Assembly (NCBI GenBank): GCA_033811195.1
Contig: JAPXOZ010000022.1
Coordinates: 1 to 23,425 of the forward strand
Direction: 5' to 3'
Source: Cacconaster sp033811195
Lineage (GTDB): Bacteria; Bacteroidota; Bacteroidia; Bacteroidales; UBA932
DNA: 23,425 nt
In this document: positions 8,508-14,630 of the stretch, piece after piece
Numbering within the stretch: the first letter of the stretch is position 1
How the letters are laid out: each line of letters begins with the position of its first letter
Translations under genes and position numbers: made by a program
Notes under the pieces: model-generated
Told to the model about the DNA's origin: nothing
Seen by the model: only the letters and a program-made list of their open reading frames with translations
Database searches by the model: none

Positions 8508-10490
8508 TTACCAATATTCACCGTCAACATCAGTTACTTTTCCACTTTCTGCAGCATCACCTCCCCAACTTATCGGAATGAAACTTCTATTGACCACGTT
8601 GGCACCGGTGAAACAATCGGTAATCGTCCATGTTGTTCCCTCTCCACCTCCGGTAAACCCCCATAATTTAGGAGCGGTGCCGGTTGGCGTCATGTAATCT
8701 GTGCCTACATTTTTAAAACATCTTTCGAAGTTCATCGCTCTACCTTCAAAAAAGCCGGGGTTTGTCTCCGGGTCCGGAAAAATATCCGCCCTTAATTGCA
8801 GTTTTGTGCATCCCTGAAAACACACTCTAAAATTCGTTGCTATCGTATTATATTTGAAGAGGTCTGCCGGAAGAGAAGTTAATCCGATGCAACTCGTAAA
8901 GCAGAAATCGAAATTTGTTACCTGCGTATTGTACCTGAACAAATCCGTCGGAAGAGAGGTTAATCCTCCGCAGGCTCCAAAGCAGTGTCTGAAATTTGTA
9001 ACCTGTGTGTTGTACCTGAACAAATCAGCCGGAATAGAGGTTAATCCGCTACATTTGAAGAAGCAGTCTGAGAAGGTTTCTGCTTGCGTATTATACCTGA
9101 ACAGATCTGCAGGAATAGAGGTTAATCCGTTGCAGTCTCCGAAACATAACATGAAATTTCGTGCTTGTTTATTGTACCTGAACAGCCCCGCCGGAAGAGA
9201 GGTTAATCCTCTACATATAGTGAAACAGCGTTTAAAGTTATCTGCTTGTGTATTGTACTTGAACAGTTCCTCGGGAATAGAAGTTAATCCGTTGCAATGA
9301 AAGAAGCAGTCGCCGAAATCTGTTGCTCCCATATTGGGGAATGGGTCTAATATGGAAGTCAATAAATTGTCCCCAGCTTGGGTGTCCCCGTTGTAGAATA
9401 TGATTTGCGGCATCTGTTTAACGGAGGGTTCAACTTCATTTGAGGCTATGGTAATGGTATAATTGCCGGCGTTGTCATATGTATGCGAAGCAATGGTTTT
9501 TGCAAGCAAAGAGTCTTTCTGGATGGTTGTGTTTGGTTTCCCATCTCCCCAGTTAATCGTCAGATTGGCGGGGCTGGTGGAGGAAGATTCCTTTTGCCAT
9601 ATCTCGTACAGCTGACTTGCCTGATCGGTTTTAATGGTAAAGCGGAATTCAGTTTTAGCATCTGTCCAACCTCCGGTTATGGTAGCGTAGTAGCGCTTTC
9701 CGGCTTCGTAGGTCATGCCGCCGGTCTTGGTCGTGTTGGTGCTCCACTCGAATGACGCTGCGTTACCAATCAATGTAATCTTCACCTTTCCATTTGGACC
9801 AATCTTCATCACGGTAGGGTCAAAAGCGAGGTAAACGGTCATTTGTGAGCCTGGTATAACCAAGTCGAAGCCAGCCAGATCGAGGATTGCTGATCGGGTT
9901 TTCTCTCCCGGTACGGTTTCCACCGTCCAAATCAGTTTTTTGAGGCTGCCTGTCGCCGGTAGGGTGACTACAAATTTTATGATGCTGCTCTGTAAGGTTA
10001 AGTTAAAGGTTTGATTGATTGCATTGGCAACAGTATCTTTTAGAAGCAGCTTGCTGCTGATATGTCCCGTCAGACTTTGTCCACTCTGTGTTTGTTGCCA
10101 GAAGTTATCAGGAAGTTGCATATTGCCGTTGTCATCCAGCGTGATTATGTTTCCTGGATAATAAGCTTTGTAGGTAGTAGCTCCATCTACCGCCGTTCCC
10201 GAAAATTTGTTATCGGTTCCCGTATAGCCAAATTTAGAGCTTCCTTTATAAGTCGTGCCATCATATCCGGCCAGCAGAAGTGTATCGCCGTTTTGCCACG
10301 AGAGTGTGCCACCGCTGCCAGGGGTGTCAGAGTCCGTGTATGCAACGCGGGTTTCCGGTGGGATTGAGGCCCTAATTGTAACGAGCTTTCCCTCTTGCTT
10401 CGCAGGTTCGGGAAGAGGTTCGCGTGTGCAACTCGCTGCTAATAGTGCAAGCAGTACACAACTAGAGTAGATAGATAGTTTCAATTTCAT
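8508..10490 (-). CDS. Surface lipoprotein: fimbrillin-like domain, PKD-like domain, 27-aa Cys-containing repeats
   Basis: The 660-aa precursor has a lipobox LAASC (C21). Residues about 35-275 look fimbrillin-like (KLVTIRASIPPETRVAYT, then LSWQNGDTLLLAG). A PKD-like segment follows (about 280-365) with INWGDG around W314-G317 and SHTYDNAGNYTITI. Residues 401-562 are six exact-length 27-residue repeats with consensus GLTSIPADLFRYNTQ...F..CF..C, preceded by half a repeat and followed by a decayed one. The repeats resemble the LRR-like surface repeats of gut Bacteroidetes proteins. The whole is probably displayed at the cell surface as an adhesin. It heads a two-gene unit with the next lipoprotein. 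No stop or frameshift interrupts the repeats. Confidence 0.85.
   Translation of the reverse strand: MKLKLSIYSSCVLLALLAASCTREPLPEPAKQEGKLVTIRASIPPETRVAYTDSDTPGSGGTLSWQNGDTLLLAGYDGTTYKGSSKFGYTGTDNKFSGTAVDGATTYKAYYPGNIITLDDNGNMQLPDNFWQQTQSGQSLTGHISSKLLLKDTVANAINQTFNLTLQSSIIKFVVTLPATGSLKKLIWTVETVPGEKTRSAILDLAGFDLVIPGSQMTVYLAFDPTVMKIGPNGKVKITLIGNAASFEWSTNTTKTGGMTYEAGKRYYATITGGWTDAKTEFRFTIKTDQASQLYEIWQKESSSTSPANLTINWGDGKPNTTIQKDSLLAKTIASHTYDNAGNYTITIASNEVEPSVKQMPQIIFYNGDTQAGDNLLTSILDPFPNMGATDFGDCFFHCNGLTSIPEELFKYNTQADNFKRCFTICRGLTSLPAGLFRYNKQARNFMLCFGDCNGLTSIPADLFRYNTQAETFSDCFFKCSGLTSIPADLFRYNTQVTNFRHCFGACGGLTSLPTDLFRYNTQVTNFDFCFTSCIGLTSLPADLFKYNTIATNFRVCFQGCTKLQLRADIFPDPETNPGFFEGRAMNFERCFKNVGTDYMTPTGTAPKLWGFTGGGEGTTWTITDCFTGANVVNRSFIPISWGGDAAESGKVTDVDGEYW
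8805..9290 (-). repeat. Six 81-bp in-frame tandem repeats (27 aa each)
   Basis: Six consecutive units, each exactly 81 nt, encode residues 401-562 of the lipoprotein. Each begins with GLTS(I/L)P and carries LF(R/K)YN near the middle and CFxxC at the end. Units 3 to 5 are most alike at the DNA level; the first and last have diverged, and a seventh, decayed unit follows downstream (below 8805). Such in-frame units can change number by recombination. Confidence 0.9.
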
Positions 10491-10507
10491 ACCTGTTTGT
10501 GTTTTGG

Positions 10508-10515
10508 CAAAAGTA
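10508..10515 (-). promoter_or_regulatory. -7 element for the two-lipoprotein unit
   Basis: The minus strand reads TACTTTTG followed by C, an exact TAnnTTTGC match, 18 nt before the start codon of the 660-aa lipoprotein. A clear -33 TTTG is missing, so the promoter is moderate or controlled by an activator. Confidence 0.5.
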
Positions 10516-10677
10516 TAGAAAATAGTACCCGAAAAAAGATTTAGTTTCAGAGAATAAAGGTAGGATTATTTTAAATATGATGAAATATTTTGCGAAAAAG
10601 TTTTGAGTCACGAGGTGCAAGTGGCGGAGTATGATGTACGGGGTGTTTATGGAGTTAGTAATTCAATACTATAAAAA
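10516..10677. other. Non-coding gap with degenerate G-rich heptads
   Basis: This is the upstream part of the 341-nt gap between the lipoprotein unit and the DUF2795-like gene. It is A/T-rich to about 10610. From 10613 to 10660 it holds a G-rich block with words such as GGTGCAA, GTACGGGG and GGAGTTAG that recall the TGCGGGG/GGAGTTN heptads seen elsewhere, but the 7-nt phase is worn. No convincing gene or RNA structure is visible. Confidence 0.5.
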
Positions 10678-10795
10678 CACTTATCCGGAACCAATTACTT
10701 ATAATTAAGAACTATGAAAATTACTCAAAACTAGATGCTTTTAATCGGGATTATAGAATATAAACTTACTCAGAACTCAATATTCCCGACTCAAA
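10678..10795. repeat. Heptanucleotide array (ACTCNNA type), partly degenerate
   Basis: Units in 7-nt phase include ACTTATA (10697), ATTAAGA (10704), ACTATGA (10711), ACTCAAA (10723) and ACTAGAT (10730), then after a gap ACTCAGA (10768), ACTCAAT (10775), ATTCCCG (10782) and ACTCAAA (10789-10795). The last unit runs straight into the terminator stem of the DUF2795-like gene. On that gene's strand the units read TNNGAGT. Confidence 0.65.
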
Positions 10796-10822
10796 AAAAA
10801 TCCACCGTGAGGTGGATTTTTT
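10795..10822 (-). terminator. Terminator of the DUF2795-like gene
   Basis: AAAAAATCCACC (10795-10806) pairs perfectly with GGTGGATTTTTT (10811-10822) around GTGA. On the minus strand the stem ends in a run of Ts, 10 nt after the stop codon at 10832. Confidence 0.9.
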
Positions 10823-10831
10823 GTAACTATT

Positions 10832-11053
10832 TTAATATTCTTCTTCGTCGAAGAAAAAGTCATCTTTTGTGGGATAATCGGGCCAGATGTCTTCGATGGA
10901 GTCATAAGCCTCTCCGTCATCTTCGAGTTCCTGCAGATTTTCGATAACCTCCAGAGGTGCACCCGAACGTGTAGCATAATCAATCAATTCTTCTCTGGTT
11001 GCCGGCCAGGGAGCATCTTCAAGTTTCGATGCGAGCTCTAATGTCCAATACAT
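10832..11053 (-). CDS. Small acidic DUF2795-like protein
   Basis: The 73-aa protein opens with YWTLELASKLEDAPWPATREELIDYATRSGAP, a short alpha-helical fold of the type I associate with DUF2795 in Bacteroidetes. It ends in a very acidic tail (DDFFFDEEEY), with 21 Asp/Glu in all, so it is soluble and strongly negative. There is no signal peptide. Function is unknown. The overlapping frame at 10777-10983 lacks these features and crosses the terminator. The gene has its own promoter (11092-11120) and terminator, so it is transcribed as a single unit below the cobalamin adenosyltransferase operon. Family assignment is from pattern memory. Confidence 0.85.
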   Translation of the reverse strand: MYWTLELASKLEDAPWPATREELIDYATRSGAPLEVIENLQELEDDGEAYDSIEDIWPDYPTKDDFFFDEEEY

Positions 11054-11091
11054 ATCTATCCTGAGTTTTAATGGTTTCTAAAAATGGGCTG

Positions 11092-11120
11092 CAAATATAT
11101 ATAAAAATATATATAACAAA
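11092..11120 (-). promoter_or_regulatory. Promoter of the DUF2795-like gene
   Basis: On the minus strand TTTG (11120-11117) and TATATTTGC (11099-11091) are 17 nt apart. The -7 element is exact and the spacing slightly short of the usual 19-21. Transcription would begin near 11086, about 33 nt before the start codon. Confidence 0.6.
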
Positions 11121-11129
11121 AAACTATTT

Positions 11130-11657
11130 TTAAGGAATCCAGTAATCATCCTCGTGTCCGGAGTGATAACACAGGTAACGGGCCAGAGTAAAAAGGTAGT
11201 CTGAAAGGCGATTGACGTATCTGATTGCAACCAGATCCTGTTCACTTTTATCTTCAATCTGCACGGCCATTCTTTCAGCTCTACGACATACCGTACGGGC
11301 GATATGGCATTTTGAAGAGAGTGCAGGAGAGGAGGGGAGGATAAATGCTTTCTGGGCGGGAATAGCATCGGTCATTCTGTCTATTTCCGACTCAAGAAAT
11401 GAGATTTCAGCTTCATCCAACGGTTTAAGTTTTGCAACCTTATGGTCAGAAGCCAGGTGTGCGGAAGCCTGCATCAGGAATATTTGTATGCGTCTCAGCT
11501 GGAAATTCTCGCTTACCTCTGAGCGCAGAAGTCCGAGCCAGGAGATCAGTTCGTCCATATCGCCGTAGGCCATCACTCTCCGGTGCGCCTTGCTGACACG
11601 TTTTCCGCCAACCAGTGAGGTAGTACCGTCATCGCCTTTTTTTGTGTAGAGTTTCAT
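11130..11657 (-). CDS. Cob(I)alamin adenosyltransferase, PduO type
   Basis: The 175-aa enzyme transfers the adenosyl group of ATP to Co(I) of cob(I)alamin to make adenosylcobalamin. It shows the PduO landmarks in order: N-terminal LYTKKGDDGTTSL (residues 3-15), GDMDEL (32-37), ARTVCRRAER (120-129), and YVNRLSDYLFTLAR (147-160). The five-helix bundle and trimer are the family norm. The loop before ARTVCRRAER reads ILPSSP rather than the usual ILPGG, a mild deviation. Its ATG follows the ABC gene's TGA by one nucleotide, so it is translationally coupled as the last gene of the mqn operon. The coenzyme would serve enzymes such as methylmalonyl-CoA mutase, which is not in this window. Confidence 0.93.
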   Translation of the reverse strand: MKLYTKKGDDGTTSLVGGKRVSKAHRRVMAYGDMDELISWLGLLRSEVSENFQLRRIQIFLMQASAHLASDHKVAKLKPLDEAEISFLESEIDRMTDAIPAQKAFILPSSPALSSKCHIARTVCRRAERMAVQIEDKSEQDLVAIRYVNRLSDYLFTLARYLCYHSGHEDDYWIP

Positions 11658-11658
11658 T

Positions 11659-12387
11659 TCAGGTATTATTATGTTTGTTTACTATCCTCTTTTTCCGAAG
11701 CGGATTTTGAATGTCCGATCCTATCTTGCCATCTATCATCCGCACTATGCGATTTGCATGACGAGCTATATCCTCTTCGTGAGTCACTAGGATAATGGTA
11801 TTGCCCTGTCTGTGGATTTCTCCGAAGAGCCGCATCACATCCTCCGAAGTTGTGGTGTCAAGGTTGCCCGTCGGCTCGTCTGCGAGAATAATTGAGGGGC
11901 GTGTGACTAACGCTCTGGCGAGTGCAACCCTCTGTCTCTGGCCTCCCGAAAGTTCGTTTGGCTTGTGCTCCATCCTATCTTCCAATCCTACTGCTGCCAG
12001 TGACTCACGCGCCCTTCGCTCCCGTTCTTTGCGCGGAATTCCGGCATAAGCCAACGGCAGTGCCACATTTTCAAGCGCGGTGTACCTCGGTAGTAAGTTG
12101 AATGATTGAAATACAAATCCTATCTCGCGGTTTCTTATACCTGCCAGGTCATCATCATTCATCCCGCTGATGCTCTGTCCATTGAGACTGTAAATGCCCT
12201 CCGAAGGGACATCGAGGCATCCGAGTATATTCATCAAAGTGGACTTGCCTGAACCTGAAGGCCCCATTATCGCCACAAATTCATTTTTTCCGATAGTCAA
12301 GTCAACCCCGTCAAGTGCCCTGACGGTCTGGTTCCCCATTTGATAGTGCTTTTTCACTCCTTCCGTCCTGATAATCTCTTTCCTCAT
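11659..12387 (-). CDS. ABC transporter ATP-binding protein, LolD/MacB type
   Basis: The 242-aa nucleotide-binding subunit has Walker A GPSGSGKST (residues 42-50), Q-loop Q94, signature LSGGQ (146-150), Walker B IILADE (166-171) and H-loop H203. The FNLLPRYTALENVALPLAYAG segment places it with LolD/MacB/FtsE-like exporters of lipoproteins, macrolides or peptides. No permease gene is adjacent, so its membrane partner must be encoded elsewhere. Its start lies inside mqnD: the two reading frames overlap by 77 nt. A GGGCAGAGAG purine stretch just before the ATG would serve as ribosome-binding site. A basic C-terminal tail (RKKRIVNK) follows the ATPase core. Transported substrate unknown. Confidence 0.92.
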   Translation of the reverse strand: MRKEIIRTEGVKKHYQMGNQTVRALDGVDLTIGKNEFVAIMGPSGSGKSTLMNILGCLDVPSEGIYSLNGQSISGMNDDDLAGIRNREIGFVFQSFNLLPRYTALENVALPLAYAGIPRKERERRARESLAAVGLEDRMEHKPNELSGGQRQRVALARALVTRPSIILADEPTGNLDTTTSEDVMRLFGEIHRQGNTIILVTHEEDIARHANRIVRMIDGKIGSDIQNPLRKKRIVNKHNNT

Positions 12388-13192
12388 CTCTCTGCCCTTT
12401 ATTTTTAAAATAATATTCCTTCAAAAGCCTGACGGCCCTGAGACCTTCATCACCCAAAGATAGGGAATATTTATTGACGAACATCCCTATATGTTGTTTA
12501 AGTACATTTTCTGAAATTTCCTGAGCGTGCGCAGCTACATAATTTGCTGAGGCCTCAGGATGCTCCATTGCGTGGATGATGCTCTTACGCAGCACTCTTT
12601 CAACCTTCTGTGCAAATTCCTCCCCGAGATTTCGTTTTACGGCAATTCCACCTAGGGGGATTGGGGCTCCGCTATTCTTTTGCCACCAACTGCCAAGGTC
12701 GCACACCAGCTCCAAACCCTGCTCAGCATAGGTGAAACGGCTCTCATGAATCAGTACCCCGAGATCACATTCTCCAGAAAGAACACTTGCCCCGATATCT
12801 GAGAATAGCATCGGAACTTTGATCCCGCGCCCTTCAAAAGCCAGATCATAGAGCAATGCGCCGGTGGTATATATTCCCGGAATGGCTACTTTTGGCTTCT
12901 TTAGTGATGCAGCGGCTTGATTACCTGCTTTGCAAACACACAACGGTCCGCAGTCGTATCCAAGCGCAGATCCGCTATCTAACATTCGATAGTGCTCCAT
13001 AACATTGAACCAACCATGGTAACTCATCTTGGAGATATCGTAAGTGCCGGAAACAGCACTCAGGTTGAGATCCTCTACATCAGATAGGGTAACATCAAAA
13101 GAGAGTCCCTCGGTATCGACGAGTCCCTTTACCATAGCATGAAACATAAAGGTGTCGTTGGGGCAGGGGGAGTATGCGAGAGAGACCTTCAT
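12311..13192 (-). CDS. mqnD: 1,4-dihydroxy-6-naphthoate synthase (futalosine pathway)
   Basis: MqnD converts cyclic de-hypoxanthinyl futalosine to 1,4-dihydroxy-6-naphthoate on the alternative route to menaquinone. The product resembles periplasmic binding proteins. Visible marks are LAYSPCPNDTFMFHAM at the N-terminus, GVLIHESRFTYAEQGL with a candidate catalytic His, and WWQKNSGAPIPLGGIAVKR. I start it at 13192, where ATG overlaps the mqnB stop by one base (TAATG) and the family N-terminus begins; the frame's upstream extension is not family-like. It is 293 aa, slightly long: the last ~25 residues are very hydrophilic, overlap the ABC gene and look like an add-on past the usual end (LRAVRLLKEYY). 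Confidence 0.93.
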   Translation of the reverse strand: MKVSLAYSPCPNDTFMFHAMVKGLVDTEGLSFDVTLSDVEDLNLSAVSGTYDISKMSYHGWFNVMEHYRMLDSGSALGYDCGPLCVCKAGNQAAASLKKPKVAIPGIYTTGALLYDLAFEGRGIKVPMLFSDIGASVLSGECDLGVLIHESRFTYAEQGLELVCDLGSWWQKNSGAPIPLGGIAVKRNLGEEFAQKVERVLRKSIIHAMEHPEASANYVAAHAQEISENVLKQHIGMFVNKYSLSLGDEGLRAVRLLKEYYFKNKGQRDEERDYQDGRSEKALSNGEPDRQGT

Positions 13193-13896
13193 TAACGCAT
13201 CCCTCCGCCAGCTTTTGCAGCCTTTGCAAGTAGTTGTATGCAAGTGCTCTCAAGTGCGGAGAATGCCGACCGGATATCCCAGCGGCTCTTGTCACGTTGG
13301 CCGACCTCATTGGAGACCGCACGCAACTCGATAAAGGGTGCGTTTTCCATCAGGCATACATAAAAGAAGGCTGCTCCTTCCATACTCTCAATATGGGGTG
13401 CAAAAACTTCCAGGCGGCGGAGATTCTGCTCTCGAATGCCGGTTAAGGTCTGAAACGTGATACCGGTCGCATCCTTGACTCCCTCAAGAGGGCCTGTAAC
13501 CGGATAAGGATCGCGTACCTTAAGTAGGCCGTCAACAAAAGGTAGGGTATTGGCATCAAGCATCGCATAGTCGAAGAGGGTTTGGAATCCTCCACGCGTT
13601 TCAATGCCCATATCACCGAATTGCTCCACCGTTATATAAGCCACGCTTCCGATAGGGAATTCCTTTGAATAACTACCTGCGATACCGATATTGACCACCA
13701 GATCGTATGGCTCTCCTCCGGAAAGGAGTGCCGAATCGAGGATTTTTGTCAGGTTGTAGCAGGTGGCTGCTACCCCAATACCCGTCACTGCAAACTCCAC
13801 CTTTAGCAGTGCGGCATCCGCAGGCGGGATTCTTTCGTAAGCTATTTCTGCGCAATGCAGCTCCTCTGCAGTCGCAGCTGTAAATAATATCCTCAT
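13192..13896 (-). CDS. mqnB: Futalosine hydrolase
   Basis: MqnB removes hypoxanthine from futalosine to give de-hypoxanthine futalosine. It belongs to the MtnN-like nucleoside phosphorylase superfamily; the motif HIESMEGAAFFYVCL with a following ELRAVSNEVGQRDKSRWDI separates it from MTA/SAH nucleosidase and matches futalosine hydrolases. I start at 13896 (MRILFTAATAEEL), which aligns with the first beta strand. An in-frame ATG at 13917 would add seven residues and cannot be excluded; neither has a clear Shine-Dalgarno. It heads a four-gene operon with mqnD, an ABC ATPase and a cobalamin adenosyltransferase, and diverges from folE. mqnA, mqnC and mqnE are not in the window. Confidence 0.92.
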   Translation of the reverse strand: MRILFTAATAEELHCAEIAYERIPPADAALLKVEFAVTGIGVAATCYNLTKILDSALLSGGEPYDLVVNIGIAGSYSKEFPIGSVAYITVEQFGDMGIETRGGFQTLFDYAMLDANTLPFVDGLLKVRDPYPVTGPLEGVKDATGITFQTLTGIREQNLRRLEVFAPHIESMEGAAFFYVCLMENAPFIELRAVSNEVGQRDKSRWDIRSAFSALESTCIQLLAKAAKAGGGMR

Positions 13897-13972
13897 AGCG
13901 GGCACTAAAATAGTCATTAGTTAGAACTTATTCAAATATTATTTGTAATATTGCTTGTTATAAAACTTGAAA

Positions 13973-14572
13973 ATGGAATACGATAAAATAGAAGAATTTG
14001 ATGCAGAAGTGACAAAGCAGCTTGCTTTACACTACAAGGAGATTTTGAGATTACTGGGAGAAGACCCTACCAGAGAGGGACTTATAAAAACTCCCGAAAG
14101 GGTTGCACGTTCGATGCAGTTTCTTACCAAAGGTTATGAAGAGGATGGTTCGGCGATCATACAGTCTGCGATGTTTCGGGAAGAGTACCAACAAATGGTA
14201 GTAGTTAAAGATATTGAACTCTACTCCATGTGCGAACATCATATGCTTCCTTTCTACGGCAAGGCTCATATTGCATACGTTCCTAATGGCTATATAACAG
14301 GTCTTAGCAAGATAGCACGTGTGGTAGAGACTTTTGCCCGTCGTTTACAGTTGCAGGAACGCCTTACTGTTCAGATCAGGGATTGTATTCAGAATAACCT
14401 GAATCCTCTGGGGGTAGCAGTAGTAATAGAGGCATCCCATATGTGTATGCAGATACGCGGAGTCCAAAAACAGAACTCTGTTACCACTACATCCGCATTT
14501 ACCGGCGCTTTTCTTAAGGACAGCCGTACGCGCAACGAATTTTTTGACATAATTGGCACTAAACTGCATTAG
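13973..14572 (+). CDS. folE: GTP cyclohydrolase I, type I (zinc-dependent)
   Basis: The enzyme opens GTP to 7,8-dihydroneopterin triphosphate, the entry to folate and other pterins. With the ATG at 13973 it is 199 aa; a TTG six bases upstream is in frame but unnecessary. The zinc ligands are present: C87 and H90 in SMCEHHMLPF, and C158 in SHMCMQIRG. The active-site region VQKQNSVTTTSAFTGAF is intact, as is the TPERVARSM helix. It is therefore the ordinary FolE1 form, not the metal-flexible FolE2. It diverges from mqnB, and trkA follows after 58 nt filled entirely by heptad repeats. Confidence 0.96.
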   Translation: MEYDKIEEFDAEVTKQLALHYKEILRLLGEDPTREGLIKTPERVARSMQFLTKGYEEDGSAIIQSAMFREEYQQMVVVKDIELYSMCEHHMLPFYGKAHIAYVPNGYITGLSKIARVVETFARRLQLQERLTVQIRDCIQNNLNPLGVAVVIEASHMCMQIRGVQKQNSVTTTSAFTGAFLKDSRTRNEFFDIIGTKLH

Positions 14573-14628
14573 TTTGGGGTGCAGGGTGCGAGTTGTGCGG
14601 TGCGGGCACGAATAATTAATAATTTAGA
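14573..14628 (+). repeat. Heptanucleotide array filling the folE-trkA gap
   Basis: From the base after the folE stop, eight 7-nt units fit exactly. The best are TGCAGGG (14580), TGCGAGT (14587), TGTGCGG (14594) and TGCGGGC (14601); the last three are A/T-rich. Only GT remains before the trkA ATG. The G-rich form is on the coding strand of folE. Confidence 0.6.
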
Positions 14629-14630
14629 GT

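Noticed and set aside
8805..9290. CRISPR array
   Set aside because: The repeats are 81 bp, in frame, coding, and have no unique spacers.
8854..9300. 148-aa open frame antisense to the repeat lipoprotein
   Set aside because: It is the complement of the 81-bp repeats; periodic repeats kept open in one frame often keep another open by chance.
10735..10947. 70-aa plus-strand frame over the DUF2795-like terminator
   Set aside because: It crosses a strong terminator and lies opposite a better supported gene.
11078..11368. 96-aa minus-strand frame at the end of the adenosyltransferase
   Set aside because: Overlaps the supported gene in another frame and runs through A/T-rich promoter sequence; the hydrophobic tail is from low-complexity DNA.
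13193..13243. Longer mqnD beginning at 13243
   Set aside because: The added 17 residues are not family-like and lie inside mqnB; the TAATG junction at 13192 gives the proper N-terminus.
13967..13972. TTG start for folE
   Set aside because: An ATG two codons later is in frame and suffices.
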